This document shows, piece after piece, positions 1 to 13,068 of a stretch of 64,000 bases of DNA; the first letter of the stretch is position 1; each line of letters begins with the position of its first letter. The stretch comes from Blasia pusilla (Eukaryota > Marchantiophyta > Marchantiopsida > Blasiales): assembly GCA_050084515.1 (NCBI GenBank), contig CM114273.1:3596001-3660000 (forward strand), read 5' to 3'. A program made the position numbers and the translations under genes. Under the pieces are notes generated by a model. That model had not been told where the DNA came from. It ran no database searches and saw only the letters and a list, made by a program, of their open reading frames with translations.

Positions 1-192
1 ATCATTCTCTTCAGAGAATATTTGGGGTTTTCAGGCGTACAAATGCACAAAGCCATACACTACTTGGTTAGTCCAACCTCATCCTAACTAGATACTCCAA
101 ACACCTGTGCTCCAATTACTTGTCACCCTTTAGTCTACAGAAGTGATTTTACCATGCAGCAAACACAACCAAGCCAAAAAGTCCACAAGTAC

Positions 193-2576
193 CTCTGCAA
201 AATTCCGTTGATCAGCTGCCAAACGTTTTGTTGACAACTCTTTTAGGGTTTGGTTAAGCACCAGGTATACTCTCTGTGTCAAAAGAACATCTGGCGATTG
301 AAGTTTCAGTAGAAGCATAGGGAATAGCTCGGGCCTGATCATCCAAATCCAAGAAAAGCGCATTGACAAACCACCTTGACATTAGCACATGAACGCCTGC
401 ATTTTGCCAAAGACAAGTCCGGAGAAAGGACCCCACATACACACATTGCACAAACTCCAGCTTCTCAAGATTACAGCTGGCCAAAATAAACATATAATAT
501 GGTGTAGAATAACTACAACGTCAAGCAAGTGATGCTGACAAATTCATTCAAAACATTTGCCATCTCTATTTTCAGACAATCATCCCTCAAAGAGAAAAGA
601 CAGTTTCCCCATTGGAAAAAATCTCTTCTTGGCTGCCCCATACCACTAGAGAGTGGCAAAGATGAAATCTTATACCTTGAACAACTTCAAAGAGCTTTTT
701 GCAGCTCTATGAGAAATTCAGAACATCATCCAACCATGTTGATATACTTAATCCAAAACAGAACTGCGACTGGCTATCATCACCAATGAAGGTTCCGAAT
801 TCTGCTATATGCACGAGCAGCTACAGCAATAAAATCGATAGACCAGAGATCAAGAAGTCAGTTTGCTTACCAATCCCGAGGGTAGTCAAATCGAGCAATT
901 TTTGCTATCAATAGGGAAAGTTGAACGGCAACCTGGAGCAATATTACAAAACCTTAACGACATGATTCCTGAAGCAGTTAACTGACAAGTGCATTGTGCT
1001 TACTGATAGGAACTTCAAGTCTCATACCAGACTGTCTTGCTCTACAATTCTATTGTGTTTTCCTCCCACGGTTATAAAGGTATGTGTAGCTCATGTAGCT
1101 AAAACTTTGATTTTCGAACTAGTCTAATCGCTTCTTGTATACCCCAAGAAAAGTGAATAGCCCTCAAGGTTCGTTACTGTAAGGAAGTGCAATGAATAAA
1201 GTTCCTCTCACATTCAGACGCACACCAACACTGTAGCAATAAATAGGCTCCAACCAGAGAACAAGAGTGAGGCGATAGAAAGTGCTGACCTTATTATCTT
1301 CCTCCCTAATAAGCTCCAGAAGCTTGTTCCGTAGATAGGGTTTTTCAGCATCGCCAATACCTCTGATGACAAAGATAGGAGTTGCAACATGGCTCCATGA
1401 TGTCAAACGCGGCCAAATTAAAGAGTGTCCTTTGAAATAATACGAAGGTGCAATTATTCCATCTACATACCATTCAAATTGTCCTTCCATTGAGCAAAAT
1501 TTGAAAACACTTGTCCCCACAAGAACAACTCATGTATGCAAAGAACTCTGCCCGAAAAAGACCATATGAGTAGGGAAAACGTATGAAGGAACGTCACAGC
1601 AAGTAAAGGCTGATGTGGTAGGATACCATGACCAAAGGAAAAAAGAAAGTGGTTGGAACACCAGAGCTTGAAATAAAGACTTGTGGAGAGCTTTGAACAA
1701 GGCACTGTACCCGGAGTGAACCCTAATCCCAAATCGCTCAGCACTATCCCTGGATAAATTTCTTGGATGATTTCAATTTGTTTCAGATTCGCTATCAGGA
1801 AATAAGGAAGCACGAAACAGACCAAGATGAATCAGAAATAGAATCCGTCAGCTCACGGATGACACAACGAGTTCCACTTTTGGTGGGAACCTCATTATTT
1901 GGGAAACCTCCTTTGACGATCAATACGTTAAACTACCTTTGAGAGTTCTATGGAGTTTGATATGACTAAGAACTCAGGAGAAAAATGCATGACAAGTACT
2001 TGAAGACCCATTTTCATAAGTGTCTCCAATGAAAAGCCCCGAACGCAATCAAACCACTGGTAAACCTTAGTTCCAAAAATTGTGGAAGTCACTCACGGCG
2101 TATCTCGACGGATCCGCCAATATCGATTGATGCTGTTCTTAAAGTACACGGAGGCCAGCCACCGTGGATTACTCTGTTTCTCCAAGTCTCGGGAGGCAAT
2201 AATCTCCTGCGTTCATTCTTTGAAATATATCAGTTACGGAAAAAGCAACTTTGGAAAAGATGACGATCTTGCGGACATAAATACCTACAATCACCTAACC
2301 CGGACAAGGGGGGCAGACTGTTCACGATGACTTGTACATTCATATCCATTTCATAAAGTCTAGACGTACACACTAGCTTTGAAAAAACTGCTACACGTCA
2401 CTGCTGAAAGAATGGTAACGAGAAATGAATCATACCAAGAGACATGAACAAAATCCGGGCCGATTCTCACACGATGCAAGAGTTGATTCGGCAGGCTTCT
2501 GTATGTTTTGATCTTGGCTGAGGGCCTTTTGCAGCAGAGAATAGACTGTAGGCAGATCTGCCGATGACAGAGCCAT
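193..2576 (-). CDS. Importin-11-like nuclear transport receptor, N-terminal part (gene runs off left edge)
   Basis: Importin-beta family karyopherin that carries cargo through the nuclear pore with Ran-GTP. Five coding exons on the minus strand join in one frame: 2436-2576, 2097-2206, 1290-1362, 871-932 and 193-334. All introns are GT-AG, and phases match at each junction (0, 2, 0, 2, 0). The ATG at 2576 opens with MALSSADLPTVYSLLQ; later stretches are RWLASVYFKNSINRYW, KIARFDYPRDWPELFP and LKELSTKRLAADQRNFAE. These match plant importin-11 proteins as I remember them, including the N-terminal HEAT repeats. The 176 codons seen are a small part of a protein usually near 1000 residues; the rest lies left of position 1. 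The longest intron visible is about 730 bp. No stop or frameshift is seen in these exons. The identity is an inference from remembered family sequence, but the reconstructed frame is direct evidence. Confidence 0.93.
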
Positions 2577-4246
2577 TATTTCCTCGTATTTGCCGTTCCA
2601 CGGCGTATTGAGGGTAGGTAATAAGATCGAGGCAGTGGTCTAGCTTAGCAAACCAAGCGCACGAATGGACATATCCAGGCAACGCGGATTGTGACCCAGG
2701 ACGGTGGCGCATGTATGATTCACAACCTGAAAGAATTGAAAAGGAAACCTTTAAGAACCTTCTGCAATACACACGGGGGCGGGGGGAGGCAGACTAATGC
2801 TAAAACACGGAAGAGTGAGATGTTGCACACTACTGGCGGACCCCTCAGCGTCGAAACTCGTCTTCAGGAGGATTAGAGATGAAGGTCATTACGTGGGGAG
2901 GGGAGGAAAGAAGATCGAGACCAGAAGAGGAGCAAGAGAATTCCGGCGGCATAGGTTCAACTTCGGTTCTTCTCAGTGTGACAAACCGCGGTAATGTGCC
3001 TCCTAAGGAGTTGGGAGTAATCTACACACCAATTATTTTTCCCCTCGACCACAGCAGTAAGAGATACTGCAGAAAATCTGGACTCATGTACATCCAAATG
3101 CCACGTCCAACTTCGTTCTCCTCCTCCGCAAAATTATGTCTCCCAACTCACTCCCTCTCCCGATGCGGCAACACAGGCACGGAAAAGAATTGCAAAAAAG
3201 ATTTCGTCTCGGCCAACTGTTCCTCACGTTCCCGAATGAAGCGCCGCTCCTTCCCTCAGTCAACCACTACAAACAAAAAAAAATTTAGGTCGAATGGTGC
3301 GGAAACAACAGTTCGAAGAATGTAAAGAACCGCTTCAAGCAAACTCAAAATGATTCGATCAGACCCCCCGATCAGCACGCACAACACAAACCGAACAGTA
3401 GGAAGAAGTCGACGCTAGTGCACCGTATATATAGGAGATGCGCACATACGATTCTGTGTGGGAATGCCGTGCTGGGGAATGCCGTGCCCTCGCGGATGGA
3501 GCAAATCGTAGCAGTGGGGGGTGGTGAAGAAGAGGTGGGGGGAGGAGCAGGGACGGGAAAACAGTGGGGAGCGAAGGAAAGTGAGGAAAGCGCGTCTGCT
3601 GTCTGTAGACGACGACGACGCGGATGGAAGGAAACATGGCAGCGTTCGGGAGCCTTTTGAAACTTTCTCGGTCGGACGTGGAATTCCGTCGCCGCAAACC
3701 TAAAGCCCTGGGCCGGGAAACGCGCACCTGTCTGCCCTAAGGAACGGATGCGTCACAACTGGAGAGATAAAGTTGGGGCTCCGTCCACTCTGAGGGTTTC
3801 GTGCCATCCCTAAGCAGGCAGCTCTGCCAGCGAGTCCCGATTCAAGGCCATTTGACGTGCCACGGCACAAGGGGCGGGCGGAATGGGGCTTTCTTTATTT
3901 CCTCCTCCTCCACCCTTCTACTCCACTTCCTCTATGGCCGATGGCAGAGGGGGGCTATGGCGAGCACACTGAGTCCAGCGACTCTGCGATGACTCTGTGA
4001 CTTTTCCTCCTCTCTCTCTCTCTCTCTCTCTTCCTCTTCTTCTCTCTGTCCCCGTTTGGGAAGGTGATGGTGCGTGGGAGTCTAGGGCGGGGCGGGGCGA
4101 TTCTCAGGAGCGAAGGGCTGCGGGAGGAAAGGTGGAGAATTGGTGGTAGGCACGGACGTTGAGGAGGACGGAAGGAGGGATTACGAGGGTGGAATTCGGG
4201 AATTGTGAAATTCAGGCGATGGTGGGCGGGATGGAGAGGGTTTGAG
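2577..4246. promoter_or_regulatory. Divergent intergenic region between importin-11 and NUMOD3 genes
   Basis: About 1.67 kb separates the two divergent start codons. It holds the 5' leaders and promoters of both genes. A TATATATAGG stretch lies near 3425 and a (TC)10 tract at 4011-4030, the kind of pyrimidine run common in plant leaders. Several open frames here look like composition effects, and I found no coding exon. Confidence 0.5.
4011..4030. repeat. (TC)10 microsatellite
   Basis: Uninterrupted TC dinucleotides followed by a longer pyrimidine-rich stretch, about 215 bp upstream of the NUMOD3 gene start. Probably in its 5' leader or core promoter. Confidence 0.9.
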
Positions 4247-7200
4247 ATGGGAGCGCGCGTAATTGGAGACGGAGCTGCATGCGTGGGAACCCGCTGGCAC
4301 TACCAGCTCCCCCCCGTGTTGATGCATAGCGTCCGGGTGCGAGTTTTCGCTGTGGGGTGTGCGGGTAGGGATTGGAGAAATGGGAAGCTGAATCAATCGT
4401 TCCTCCGAAGGACCTGGTGTTGGGAGCTTGCGGGGAAGCATCTCCGCAGCAGCCATAGGAATTTGGGAACCGTCGCTGTTCTAGCAGCCCATGAGAACAG
4501 GTCAGTGGTGACAGTGTCCGGTAATGGGAGCGTTGTGCTGGGAGCCCCGGTATTGACTGCTCAGAAAGATGTGGAGCAGATGCTGCACACTAAAGGTGAA
4601 AGTGCGCACAAACCAGAGGACGCACTGCTCGAGGAACATGTGGGCGAGAGGGAGAAACTGCGGCGTCATAGAATTGGCCTAGCCAATAAGGGGAGAGTTC
4701 CTTGGAATAAGGGTCGACAACACACTCCAGGTCAGGGCGTGGAGCTCGAGCCTAGGATCACACCGTTTTGACTTGTCAAGTTTTGCTTCACGTAGGCTCC
4801 TTCCGTGACATACTCTGTGGGTTTGAAACTTGCAGAAACCATCGAACGCATCCGGCAGAGAACTTATCAAGCAATGCATTCCCCAAAGGTAATCTCTGTT
4901 TGCCCGAAACCTTCCAGGATTGGCAGGTGCGGCCAAATTCAGTCTTGGATTCGAACCAAAGGTCTGATGTCGCCTCGCCCCACTGGGTGATTCGGGGACA
5001 TGACCACTCCACAAGTTTGATTGTCACGTGGCTTGAACAAATGTTGAATACATGTAATTCCCTTACCGTGTGCAGTGTAGCGGGTTTCATTTCTGGGGTT
5101 TTAGAATAATTTGACTGACAATTCTGGATGAGGGTTTTTCTGGTCAGGTGATGGCAAAGCTCAAACTGAATCCACGCCACTCTCAAAGGTAAACCATAGC
5201 GAGCTGACAAAAGAAAATTTGCCCAGAAAGTTTAGATAGGAAACTCAAGTAGGAATATCAGTTCATATGAATTTAAGTTGGATCGAGTAGGAAAAGTTCT
5301 GAATCGCTGGTTTTGGCAAGATTTGTGCCCGAGAAGCAGGTAGAGTTTGGCTTGAGAGTGCATGGTAAGACGCCTCATCTACCATAAGTGACTTAGACCA
5401 TGCGTAAGGATATGTTGGGTGGACTGGATGATTCACGACTCTGAGTTCAGGGCTATGGTGGATGCAGTGATGAGACACGGATGAAAATTAGGGATAAATT
5501 GAGGGAGAAGTGGGATCTGAAGAAGAAGATCCGAGGCTACCAAGATGAATGTCTGAAGGACTGGAAAGAGAGTGTCGCAGAGGCAGCAAGAAGGGGTGGG
5601 TTGGAAGAGGAAGAATTGGAGTGGAATAGCCACTCAATCTTGAAAAGGAAACTGCGTGAGCAAGCCAGGACGGCGGTTCGGGCTGAAAGAGAAGCAAATA
5701 AAGAAAGAAACCGAGTTAAAAGGGCTGGGAAATCAGAAGAGCATCGTCTAAAGATAGCAGCTGCCATCAAAGCAAAGTGGGAGGATCCTGTAAGTACAAT
5801 TGATGGAACCTGGTCATCACTAAGATTTGAACTGTTGAGTCATAAATTGTCTACTTGTCTTTGAGTTTAGAGATTGCCTGGGAAATTTCTTGCCACAGTA
5901 AATGGCAAGCAGATATAGGTACTAGTCAAGCAGTGCAGGGTCATGGAGTCTCACTGAAGAGGGTTCAACAAAGCACTCATGCAGCAATACACTAGCTCCA
6001 CAACCCAAGCAGAGTTACTTGCTTAAGAACCCGTGTTTAATCTGCTAAAGGGTGGCGGCTTTTTGGTTCAATAGTCGTATGACATGACCAGCCTAGGTAA
6101 TTGCAAAGCAATTTCAGTAAGGTTTCTTTTGTCTGATTTTTGTTAGAAATGATCATCTTTTCAAATGGTCTACAGAAGTTGGCTACTGCCGAGGCTGAAT
6201 TGGGATTTACTTCTGCAGGAATATCAATCAAAGGTGCGAACCGGGATGTCAAAACAGGGGAAGAAAGTGTCTGTTGCATCACAGAGGGCTAAGAAGACCC
6301 CTACAGGAATTCCTGACAAGAAAACCAGTAATCAAATTGCTTTGGATGACAGTTTCATCGCGGCAGTGATGGCTGTTGATAAACGCACTAGAAGAGCTAA
6401 AAGTGAAGTTCAGGAACTTGATGACCAAAGCATGCTAGTCTCAGAGGTTGAAAAACCAAGTAAGCCGATAGTCTCAGGAATCAGGAAGGTGAATATCCTG
6501 AAGAAGATGGATGTGCCTGTGAAGGTTGATGAAGTTAAGCATGAAGTTCAGACTGAGGTCCAGACTGAAACAACTCTGGAGGTGGTGTCTGAGGATGAGC
6601 CACCTACCCAAAAAGTTCCTGCCTTCGTTGACCCTAATGCCAGTGAGAAACTCCGAAAGCTGAAGCTCCTACAGGCTAACCGGTCTATGATGGAGCAGCG
6701 GAGGAGGGAGTCTGCCCAACATGCACGGTAAGAAGTCTTGTCTACCCATGTGCTCCAGTTTTCGATTCTAAAACTAGGCAGACAAGAAATGCGACATGAT
6801 TCCCTGCCTGAAGTCAGGATCTACAGGATTCCCGGAGCTAGGTCTTGCATGTATGTCCACTTGCAAGGATTTGGGCTCATTCTCCAGTCGTGAATCTAAT
6901 ACTTTAGGCCTTCCAAACAGTTCGTGGCCTGGGCTTTAGGGGGGCCTAATGCTGTGAATATCTTCAAGGTGTTGGGGAAGGTCTCTAAATGGAGCTAGGA
7001 TTTGTCATAGGGCGGTGAGTGGGTACTTGTTATAAGTCTTTTGGTCTAATGGATGCTGCCTGTGAATTTTGCTTTTGTGCAGAAATTTGATGGCAGAGGC
7101 TGAAAAAGCTGCCCTTGCTCTGGAAGCAGCTGCCTCCAAAGATGAGTTTGCCATGGCATCTTTGACAGAAACTCGCAGGCTCATGGCAGAGGCTGCCAGG

Positions 7201-7260
7201 CTCATCCAGACAGCTGAGAATTGTAATTCTGATTTGATGAGTTCTAACAAGACCCTGTAA
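4247..7260 (+). CDS. NUMOD3-motif protein, plant organelle/nuclear type, six exons
   Basis: Complete gene built from exons 4247-4730, 4836-4888, 5148-5188, 5468-5789, 6219-6727 and 7083-7260. They sum to 1587 bases, an exact 529 codons (528 residues), and every intron is GT-AG. NUMOD3 is a small DNA-binding motif first known from homing endonucleases. Here it appears around residues 144-175 (NKGRVPWNKGRQHTPE, then IERIRQRTYQAM), again near 190-213 (SDETRMKIRDKLREKW), and in degenerate form near 285-300 (HRLKIAAAIKAKWEDP). Between these lies the typical AARRGG...EEELEWNS stretch of the plant family. The first 80 or so residues are basic with few acidic residues, consistent with an organelle transit peptide. 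The C-terminal exon is an Ala/Glu-rich helix. The start is the first in-frame ATG (GAGATGG context); an open frame continues upstream only through a GTG. The function of the plant family is not known to me. Confidence 0.88.
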
Positions 7261-8643
7261 AATCCTCGAAATTCTAATTTCAATATAATAATCTGCCACG
7301 GATTTCCAGGAGATTATTAGATCCTCTGGGAATCTAGACTGATTCCTGTGGAGTTACCTGGATTGAACATGTGGATCGGCATTATGTTTCAGTGGATTGG
7401 TGTTTGGTGGCCCTCAGCTATTTCCTCCCACTGGTCTCAACACAATTTCTTGTACGTGTAGCTAGAGTAGTACTTGTGCACGGGAAGAAGAGTGATATTG
7501 ATAACGACGCAAACTAGAAGTGTGGTGACAGTCGATCCAACCCGAGGTAGTGAAAGCATTTTTACCTTCTCGATTGCGTCTCTGCAATCCCTTCCCATGT
7601 TCAACTCTGGATCGGATGGTGTTGACCTGTAGCTCTTCGTGTTGGATGTGAGGCACATCTTTTGCGCTTTTTCCAAGCCATTGATGTGCACCCCATCTCA
7701 TCCCAGTCGGGTCCCGTCAGAAGCGCAATCACGACGCATTGGCTCATATCACCTCAGGACCCTGCAACATCCAAGAGGCCAATCTTCCCATCCACCCGAA
7801 AATATCTTTAACGAATTCCGTTCCGTGCTCGACATCTGTCACGGCCTCCAACTAATAGACAGCCTTGAGACGGGCTCCGGTTTCTGAGAGCCTTGCCTTT
7901 TGGAGCTCTTGGAGCAGTGCTGGTCGTGCGCTGTGTAATAATCTACTAATTGTGCTCAGAGAAATCGATGCTCTCTCCGCCAGACAAATGGTAATCAGCA
8001 AACCGGCCTGAGATACGTCGGCTGACTGTCGGCGCTCGCGTCCACCCCACCAGCGGATCACAGCGCGACAGACGTGGAATGCAGAACCTTGGATGTAGCT
8101 GTGAAGGACGGCGAGCTCCAAATCTTCGGTTGGCCTTGAAATCCCGACGGCTCGAAGCTTCGGGTGAAGAACGCATCAGCTCCATACCTGAATTGTCCAA
8201 GCCCCATGGACGCAGAGCCCCTTGTACTTGGGAGATCTTCATCCCAGTAAAGGCGATGTCCTTGTACATATCTTCATCCCATCACGAACGTCTGTTGCTA
8301 CAACTACTCGCCCGTGGTGCCCTCGACCTTCCACTGCCGGGAAGGGTGGCATGCACAACTCGAGAGCTGAGCGTATCAAACATAACCTCGCCGTCGTGCC
8401 GATAGCTCTCAGGACCGGATCCTCCCATCCACTGCTAACGACGGCAACAGGAAGCCCCTCCTGACGACTTCAAGTTGATTGCTCCTTCTGCTCTCCATCC
8501 CTGGGAAGAAGAGTTCTGCACCCTTGCATTGGCAACAAACATACCTGTATTTGTCGTCTTAAGGTGTAGTCGTGAAGACAATTAAATTCCCGATAACTTG
8601 TTGAACAGTGAACCACTCCACCGTATCCGAATCTATCCACAGT

Positions 8644-8900
8644 GATCCGGTTCAACCAGTTTGACCGGACCGATGAAGCTCAGGGCACGACAAGTGCAAT
8701 CAGGTAGTCTGCGTGGGTCCGCGAGGAGTTCACAGGAAATTGTGCGAGCACGAGTTGTGATTTCTCCTGATCTGATCCAGTTCAACCAGTTGGACCGGCC
8801 CCGTGAAGATTTGGCAACGACAAACGCAATCTGGTAATTAGGTCATTAGATAATTCGCAAGGAGAACAAACAGATGTGCAGGATTCGCGAGCTCTTGTGA
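8644..8900. repeat. Tandem duplication, period 130 bp
   Basis: Two copies start at 8644 and 8774 with GATCCGGTTCAACCAG and GATCCAGTTCAACCAG. They share further blocks, such as the runs ending in CGCAATCTGGTA or GCAATCAGGTAG. Divergence is moderate. Confidence 0.8.
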
Positions 8901-9180
8901 TCTCAGGGTTCTATGACGTAATTGACATCTGCTACCGTGCCTGCGGTTGACTGTCAATTCCATGGACAAACTCCTCCTCGATATCATCCACCGCCATCTC
9001 CACTGTGCGCTCCGCTTTCCGGAGTTCTCGCCACACATCGACTCACTCCTCCGCGATCCTCGCCTCCGCAAGACTCCACTCGCTCCTCTGATCAATCAAT
9101 GAATGCTCTGTGGGATTCAGGTCCTTCCCGCAGGCTCTGCACGTCCGAGCGCCGGGAACACACTCATTCAGTCCCAACCT

Positions 9181-9545
9181 CAGAGCTGAGTGCCCGCTGC
9201 CCGCTGCCCCGGGATTGTGCACAGTTGGACTACCATGACCGCAACCGCAGTGACTGAAGCTCCCGACGAAGGAGCGTGCTACTACTTGCGTGGTTAACTG
9301 TGCTAGTGGGAGACCAGTGGTGAGACGACACGATGGCTAGGTGGTTTTTTACTCGCGGACTCAGAGGTGAGTGCCCGCTGCTGCCCGGGGATTGTGCACA
9401 GTTGGACGACCACAACCTAAATGACTGCAGCCCCGGATGAGGGAACCATGTGAGTACTGCGTGGTGACCTGTGCGCGGTGGGGGGCCAATGGTGGGACGA
9501 CACGACGGACCAGGGATACACTGTGTGGTTTGGTACGAGGGGAAG
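9181..9545. repeat. Tandem duplication, period about 181 bp
   Basis: Copies begin at 9181 and 9362. Shared blocks include GGGATTGTGCACAGTTGGAC and GGTGAGACGACACGA (second copy GGTGGGACGACACGA). The second copy ends close to the border where GC-rich DNA gives way to the AT-rich repeat region. Confidence 0.85.
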
Positions 9546-9655
9546 ATGAATGGTGAGATGACGCGTGGGGGTTTTCAGGACCACGTTGACGGTGCAGCTG
9601 GCTACCGCGATTCCACATTGGAGTGTCATTTGTGCGGATGTTAGGAGGAATCATT

Positions 9656-10048
9656 TTTTTTTAAATTAATTGGTGATATACAATTTTGAATTATCCATCT
9701 TAAGAAATTAATTATAACAGTAATATGTGATTTAAAAAAGACATGTGTCAAAAGAAGAAGTGACCTCACTCCAATAATATAATATATGGGAGAAGGCACA
9801 CTCCAAGAATATAATAATATAGATTTTGGGAGAATGCTTTCTTAAATGGTACACATGACAACTAGAAACAAGTTTAGAAGTCGTGAGAGTTTTATTTATT
9901 TTTAATTAGTGTGAACATTTTGAAGCAGTTCATACGGATAGCTAAAAAATTAATTTTTTTCGGGCGGCACGATATCGGTCTCATGCATGGCACAAGCTAC
10001 ACCTACACCACTGTCTAAGAGTGGGAAAGCATTAAAGTATGATCAAGA
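9656..10048. other. AT-rich stretch with degenerate Helitron 5' terminus
   Basis: Composition drops sharply from GC-rich to AT-rich at about 9655. A sequence ending in ATAATAATATAGA followed by T at 9823 matches the minus-orientation 5' terminus of the Helitron family in this window, preceded by a related ACTCCAATAATATAATATA at 9768. I could not find the matching CTAG end. Nothing else is recognised. Confidence 0.4.
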
Positions 10049-10212
10049 CTAGTGTATGCTTGTGTGATGCACATGTTTAAACTACCTTCCAAAATGATAA
10101 TTAACCCTCAAAACTATCAAGTGTCCTCTTAAATCAATTTTGAACGATTGCCCAAGTGTCAAGAGGAGAAGAGGCTGAAAAGTGAAGGGGCACTCTCTAT
10201 TAGAAATATAAA
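10049..10212 (-). mobile_element. Non-autonomous Helitron (family member 1)
   Basis: Read on the minus strand, the 3' end is CTAG followed by host T, with a GTGCATCACAC hairpin-like block 10 bases inside. On the plus strand it begins after an A at 10048. The body is similar to the element at 19233-19422, including blocks such as CTTCCAAAATGATAATTA and GAACGATTG. The 5' terminus, CACTCTCTATTAGAAATATA, has decayed relative to the family's CACTCTCCAATAATAATATA. There is no coding sequence. Confidence 0.65.
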
Positions 10213-10308
10213 TATCACTTTGTGGTTTAAATAATATAGAATTAAATGATTTTTGCCAATGGATGCAAAACATAAAAGGATTTATGTACAATAAACACTT
10301 AGGTTTAC

Positions 10309-10544
10309 TCTAACCTATACAATATAGGTTAGTGTAAAACTGGTGCCCTAATAGTAATTTATGTTATTAAAAGAGGACGGGTTTGAGAACCCCTTCCTCT
10401 TACGTTGGCACGTATATATTTTTGTCTTCTCTGGTGTTGACACGTGTAATTTTTAACGGATGATTTAACATGTTAAGGCGTAATAGTTATGCAGGTTTAA
10501 TAAGTGTGCCCTTTCACTTGTGCATAGCACGCGCAATATACTAG
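10309..10544 (+). mobile_element. Non-autonomous Helitron, plus orientation
   Basis: The right end is very clear: GTGCATAGCAC, a short stem-loop, then GCGCAATATA, then CTAG followed by T. This is the canonical Helitron 3' structure. The interior has blocks shared with the minus-oriented copies (TGGTGTTGACACGTG). The left boundary is approximate: TCTAACCTATAC at 10309 lacks the expected preceding A. That left end carries a perfect 9-bp inverted repeat, TAACCTATA/TATAGGTTA. Confidence 0.65.
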
Positions 10545-13038
10545 TAACTATTGTAGGAAGATTGGGTTATAGGCACTTGCCTTCACTATGTGACATATGT
10601 CCCAACAAATGGGCTTGTTGCACTATGCATATCGTCTTAAGGTTCGTCCAATTTTGAATGTACTTCTTCATTTGTGACAAGACACAAATATACAAAAATA
10701 GGGGTTTATATTGTCACCGCTTAGCGTGCAAATGATGGTTGATCCTAATCGCCACCTTAGTCTTAATGGAATTTAAGGTTCCCACTTACCGCTTCGAGAG
10801 GCCCTTTTGCCAAGTATTGAACGTTTTGTCAAAACACTACTGTGATCAACACTAGCATGTTCGATCAGGGTTTCTTAGTGTATTACACAATAACATTACT
10901 CAAAGTGCTAAAGAAGTGAGGCTTGGATTTCTATTTTTCCATTAGATTTTGAAATTTGTGCATAGGTATATAGACCTATGTTTACGCTTTATGCTTGAAG
11001 CTATGGATAGAGCTATACTATCTGCTATTGATGAATTAAGATGTATTATCCTCTACAATGCTCTATTTCTTACTAACTTTCTCTATATTCTACTCTTCCT
11101 TGCTAACGTTCTTATTGTCAAGAAAATATAGCTATATAACTTAATTTAATCGGAAGCAAGGTTACACAACCAATCTGCTCACCAAGCTTTACATGCCTTG
11201 GCAAGGGTCCAATCGAAAGGAGGACCCTTGAAGATTCATACGACATCGCAAGTTTCAAACTCTTCTTGTGTACACAAAATCCATTTAGAGTCATCTAGAG
11301 GTTAAGTATTTGCATCTTTGATACCATAGTACTTCTTGGAAGAGGATGGTAGCGGTTGAATGGCCTTCTTCTCCTTTGCTTGTGTATATTTCATTGTTAT
11401 CTTCCTACAAGCCATGTTTTACCTTCTAGTTGTCTCTGAAGCTCTGCATACATTGAAGCATTATCAATATAAAGTATTATTTATTTGTCTGTCTTGCAAA
11501 GATGGAGTAATAGAGTTGCTCAATTGTAGTCCGAAGTGAAGATGTTCAAGATAGTGAGAATCAAAGTAGCTAATTGCACATGAAGATACGTATCGCATGT
11601 GCTTTTGAATCTTACTCAATATCTCAAGATTTTTTTAAATGTTCATTCTCTTCTAACTGACTTTCAACCCTTCTTGAGTCACCCAATGATGTTTAGGCAC
11701 GAGTTATCTATACTATTATTGCAAACATGTGACTCGGTTTCTAAACTATGCAATGTCTTTCACATGTTCTTTTTGTCATGTCCTCTTCTAACATGTGGCA
11801 CTGTCTAAAGATTTGAACTACCCTCAATATTCCCCTCTTTTGTATGCATCTAATCACTTAATGCACAGATACATATATACTTGTCATTGATTCAATGTTG
11901 ATCATTTTTACTTCGTTCTTTTTTTGCACAAAAACTTGCCATCTTTTGATTATGTGAGATTTGTAATTTTTTGCAGCATATCGGGGGAGTATTCGGATTT
12001 TTGATATTTGTATAAAAATATGTAAAGTCAACCATAATACATTGGGAGAGTGTATTTAGCAACTCAACATTAGATCATGAATTTAAGTGAGTTTCGGTTC
12101 TTTCTTTTGATAACAAAACATTCTCATATAGAGATTATTGCTTTTAAATTCTACAAATGTTTATCTTTATTCACATATCAAGAGCTACTACTACAAGTTG
12201 TGGAGAGGTCTTATCATGTGGAGTTGCTTTTACAACTTCTGGCAAAGTTTTGAAAGCCTTTACTCTACTCTCTAACTCTGACCCCACTTTCTTAACTTTC
12301 AAACTCTCCTCCTTTTGCACAACGTCTATAGCCTAGATCAAGCCCACTTACTACAAGGAGCCGACTTTTATGTAGGGAAAGTCTCTTGTATAATATGGAA
12401 TGAATAAAAAAAAAAAATTCTTCTTTATCTACAACATAGGATTAAACTAACTTGATTATGGATGAAGAAATAGGAGGATATATAAGCATAAACATCAGTG
12501 GAATAACAAACTTAAGAAGAAAATCCCTTGTGGATTTGTAGATCTTCAAGAAGGGTGGTCTTAGAGGAGTCAATCAATGGAGATATTCAAAGCTCTCTAC
12601 TTATGTCTACTCTTGTGATTTTCGGTTTGAATGAATTATTCAAACAAGGTAGCCCGTTAAGGGTTATAACTTTAATTAGCACAACAACGGTAGTAATTCA
12701 ATAGGTCTTCATTGTGACCCTTAGAAAGAGGACTCTCCTTTTTCAAATGGAAAGAGTCAATTTTTCATCATAATGACCGCATAAGTGGAATTTGTTTTGC
12801 CTTACCATGTTGTACTACATCTCCTTACAACAATATAATTTAGGTAAGATATTGATGAAACTTGAAATGAAAGAAAGAGAGAGATATCATAGAGTTGATC
12901 TAGTGCCAAATTTACCATATAGAATTGGCGAAGTAAAAAGGAGGGTGATCTCTTAAGATCCAAAATCTATATCATTACACGAGGATGACTTTAGAGGAAT
13001 AAGAAACCACCCTTCAAACATATGTGCTCTTAGCTTAC
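10545..13038. other. AT-rich intergenic DNA, no gene seen
   Basis: About 2.5 kb of AT-rich sequence. The only open frames are short (60-69 codons) with no recognisable domain. I see no intact terminal repeats. It is most likely decayed transposon sequence. Confidence 0.5.
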
Positions 13039-13040
13039 AT

Positions 13041-13068
13041 CCATCCCATCCCATCCCATCCCATCCCA
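13041..13068. repeat. (CATCC)n microsatellite
   Basis: About five perfect CATCC pentamers in AT-rich DNA. Confidence 0.9.

Larger units (their letters stand above)
7261..9655. other. GC-rich stretch without an assignable gene
   Basis: The first 180 bases are probably 3' UTR of the NUMOD3 gene. Beyond that, several overlapping open frames exist on both strands at 7.4-8.5 kb, for example minus-strand frames of 80-107 codons around 7852-8460, and a minus-strand ATG at 8997 in good context (MAVDDIEEEFVHGIDS) that stops after about 22 codons. No frame resembles a protein I know, and I could not connect them by convincing splice sites. A spliced minus-strand gene cannot be ruled out. The stretch ends in two tandem duplications listed separately. 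Confidence 0.4.

Noticed and set aside
4915-5000. Possible tRNA gene (GGTTCGAATCC on the minus strand)
   Set aside because: The T-arm-like sequence exists, but no matching acceptor, D-arm or anticodon arm could be folded, and it lies in an intron of the NUMOD3 gene.
7852-8464. Overlapping ORFs of 80-108 codons on both strands
   Set aside because: All frames are open at similar length because of GC-rich composition. None shows a known motif and no consistent splice structure emerged.
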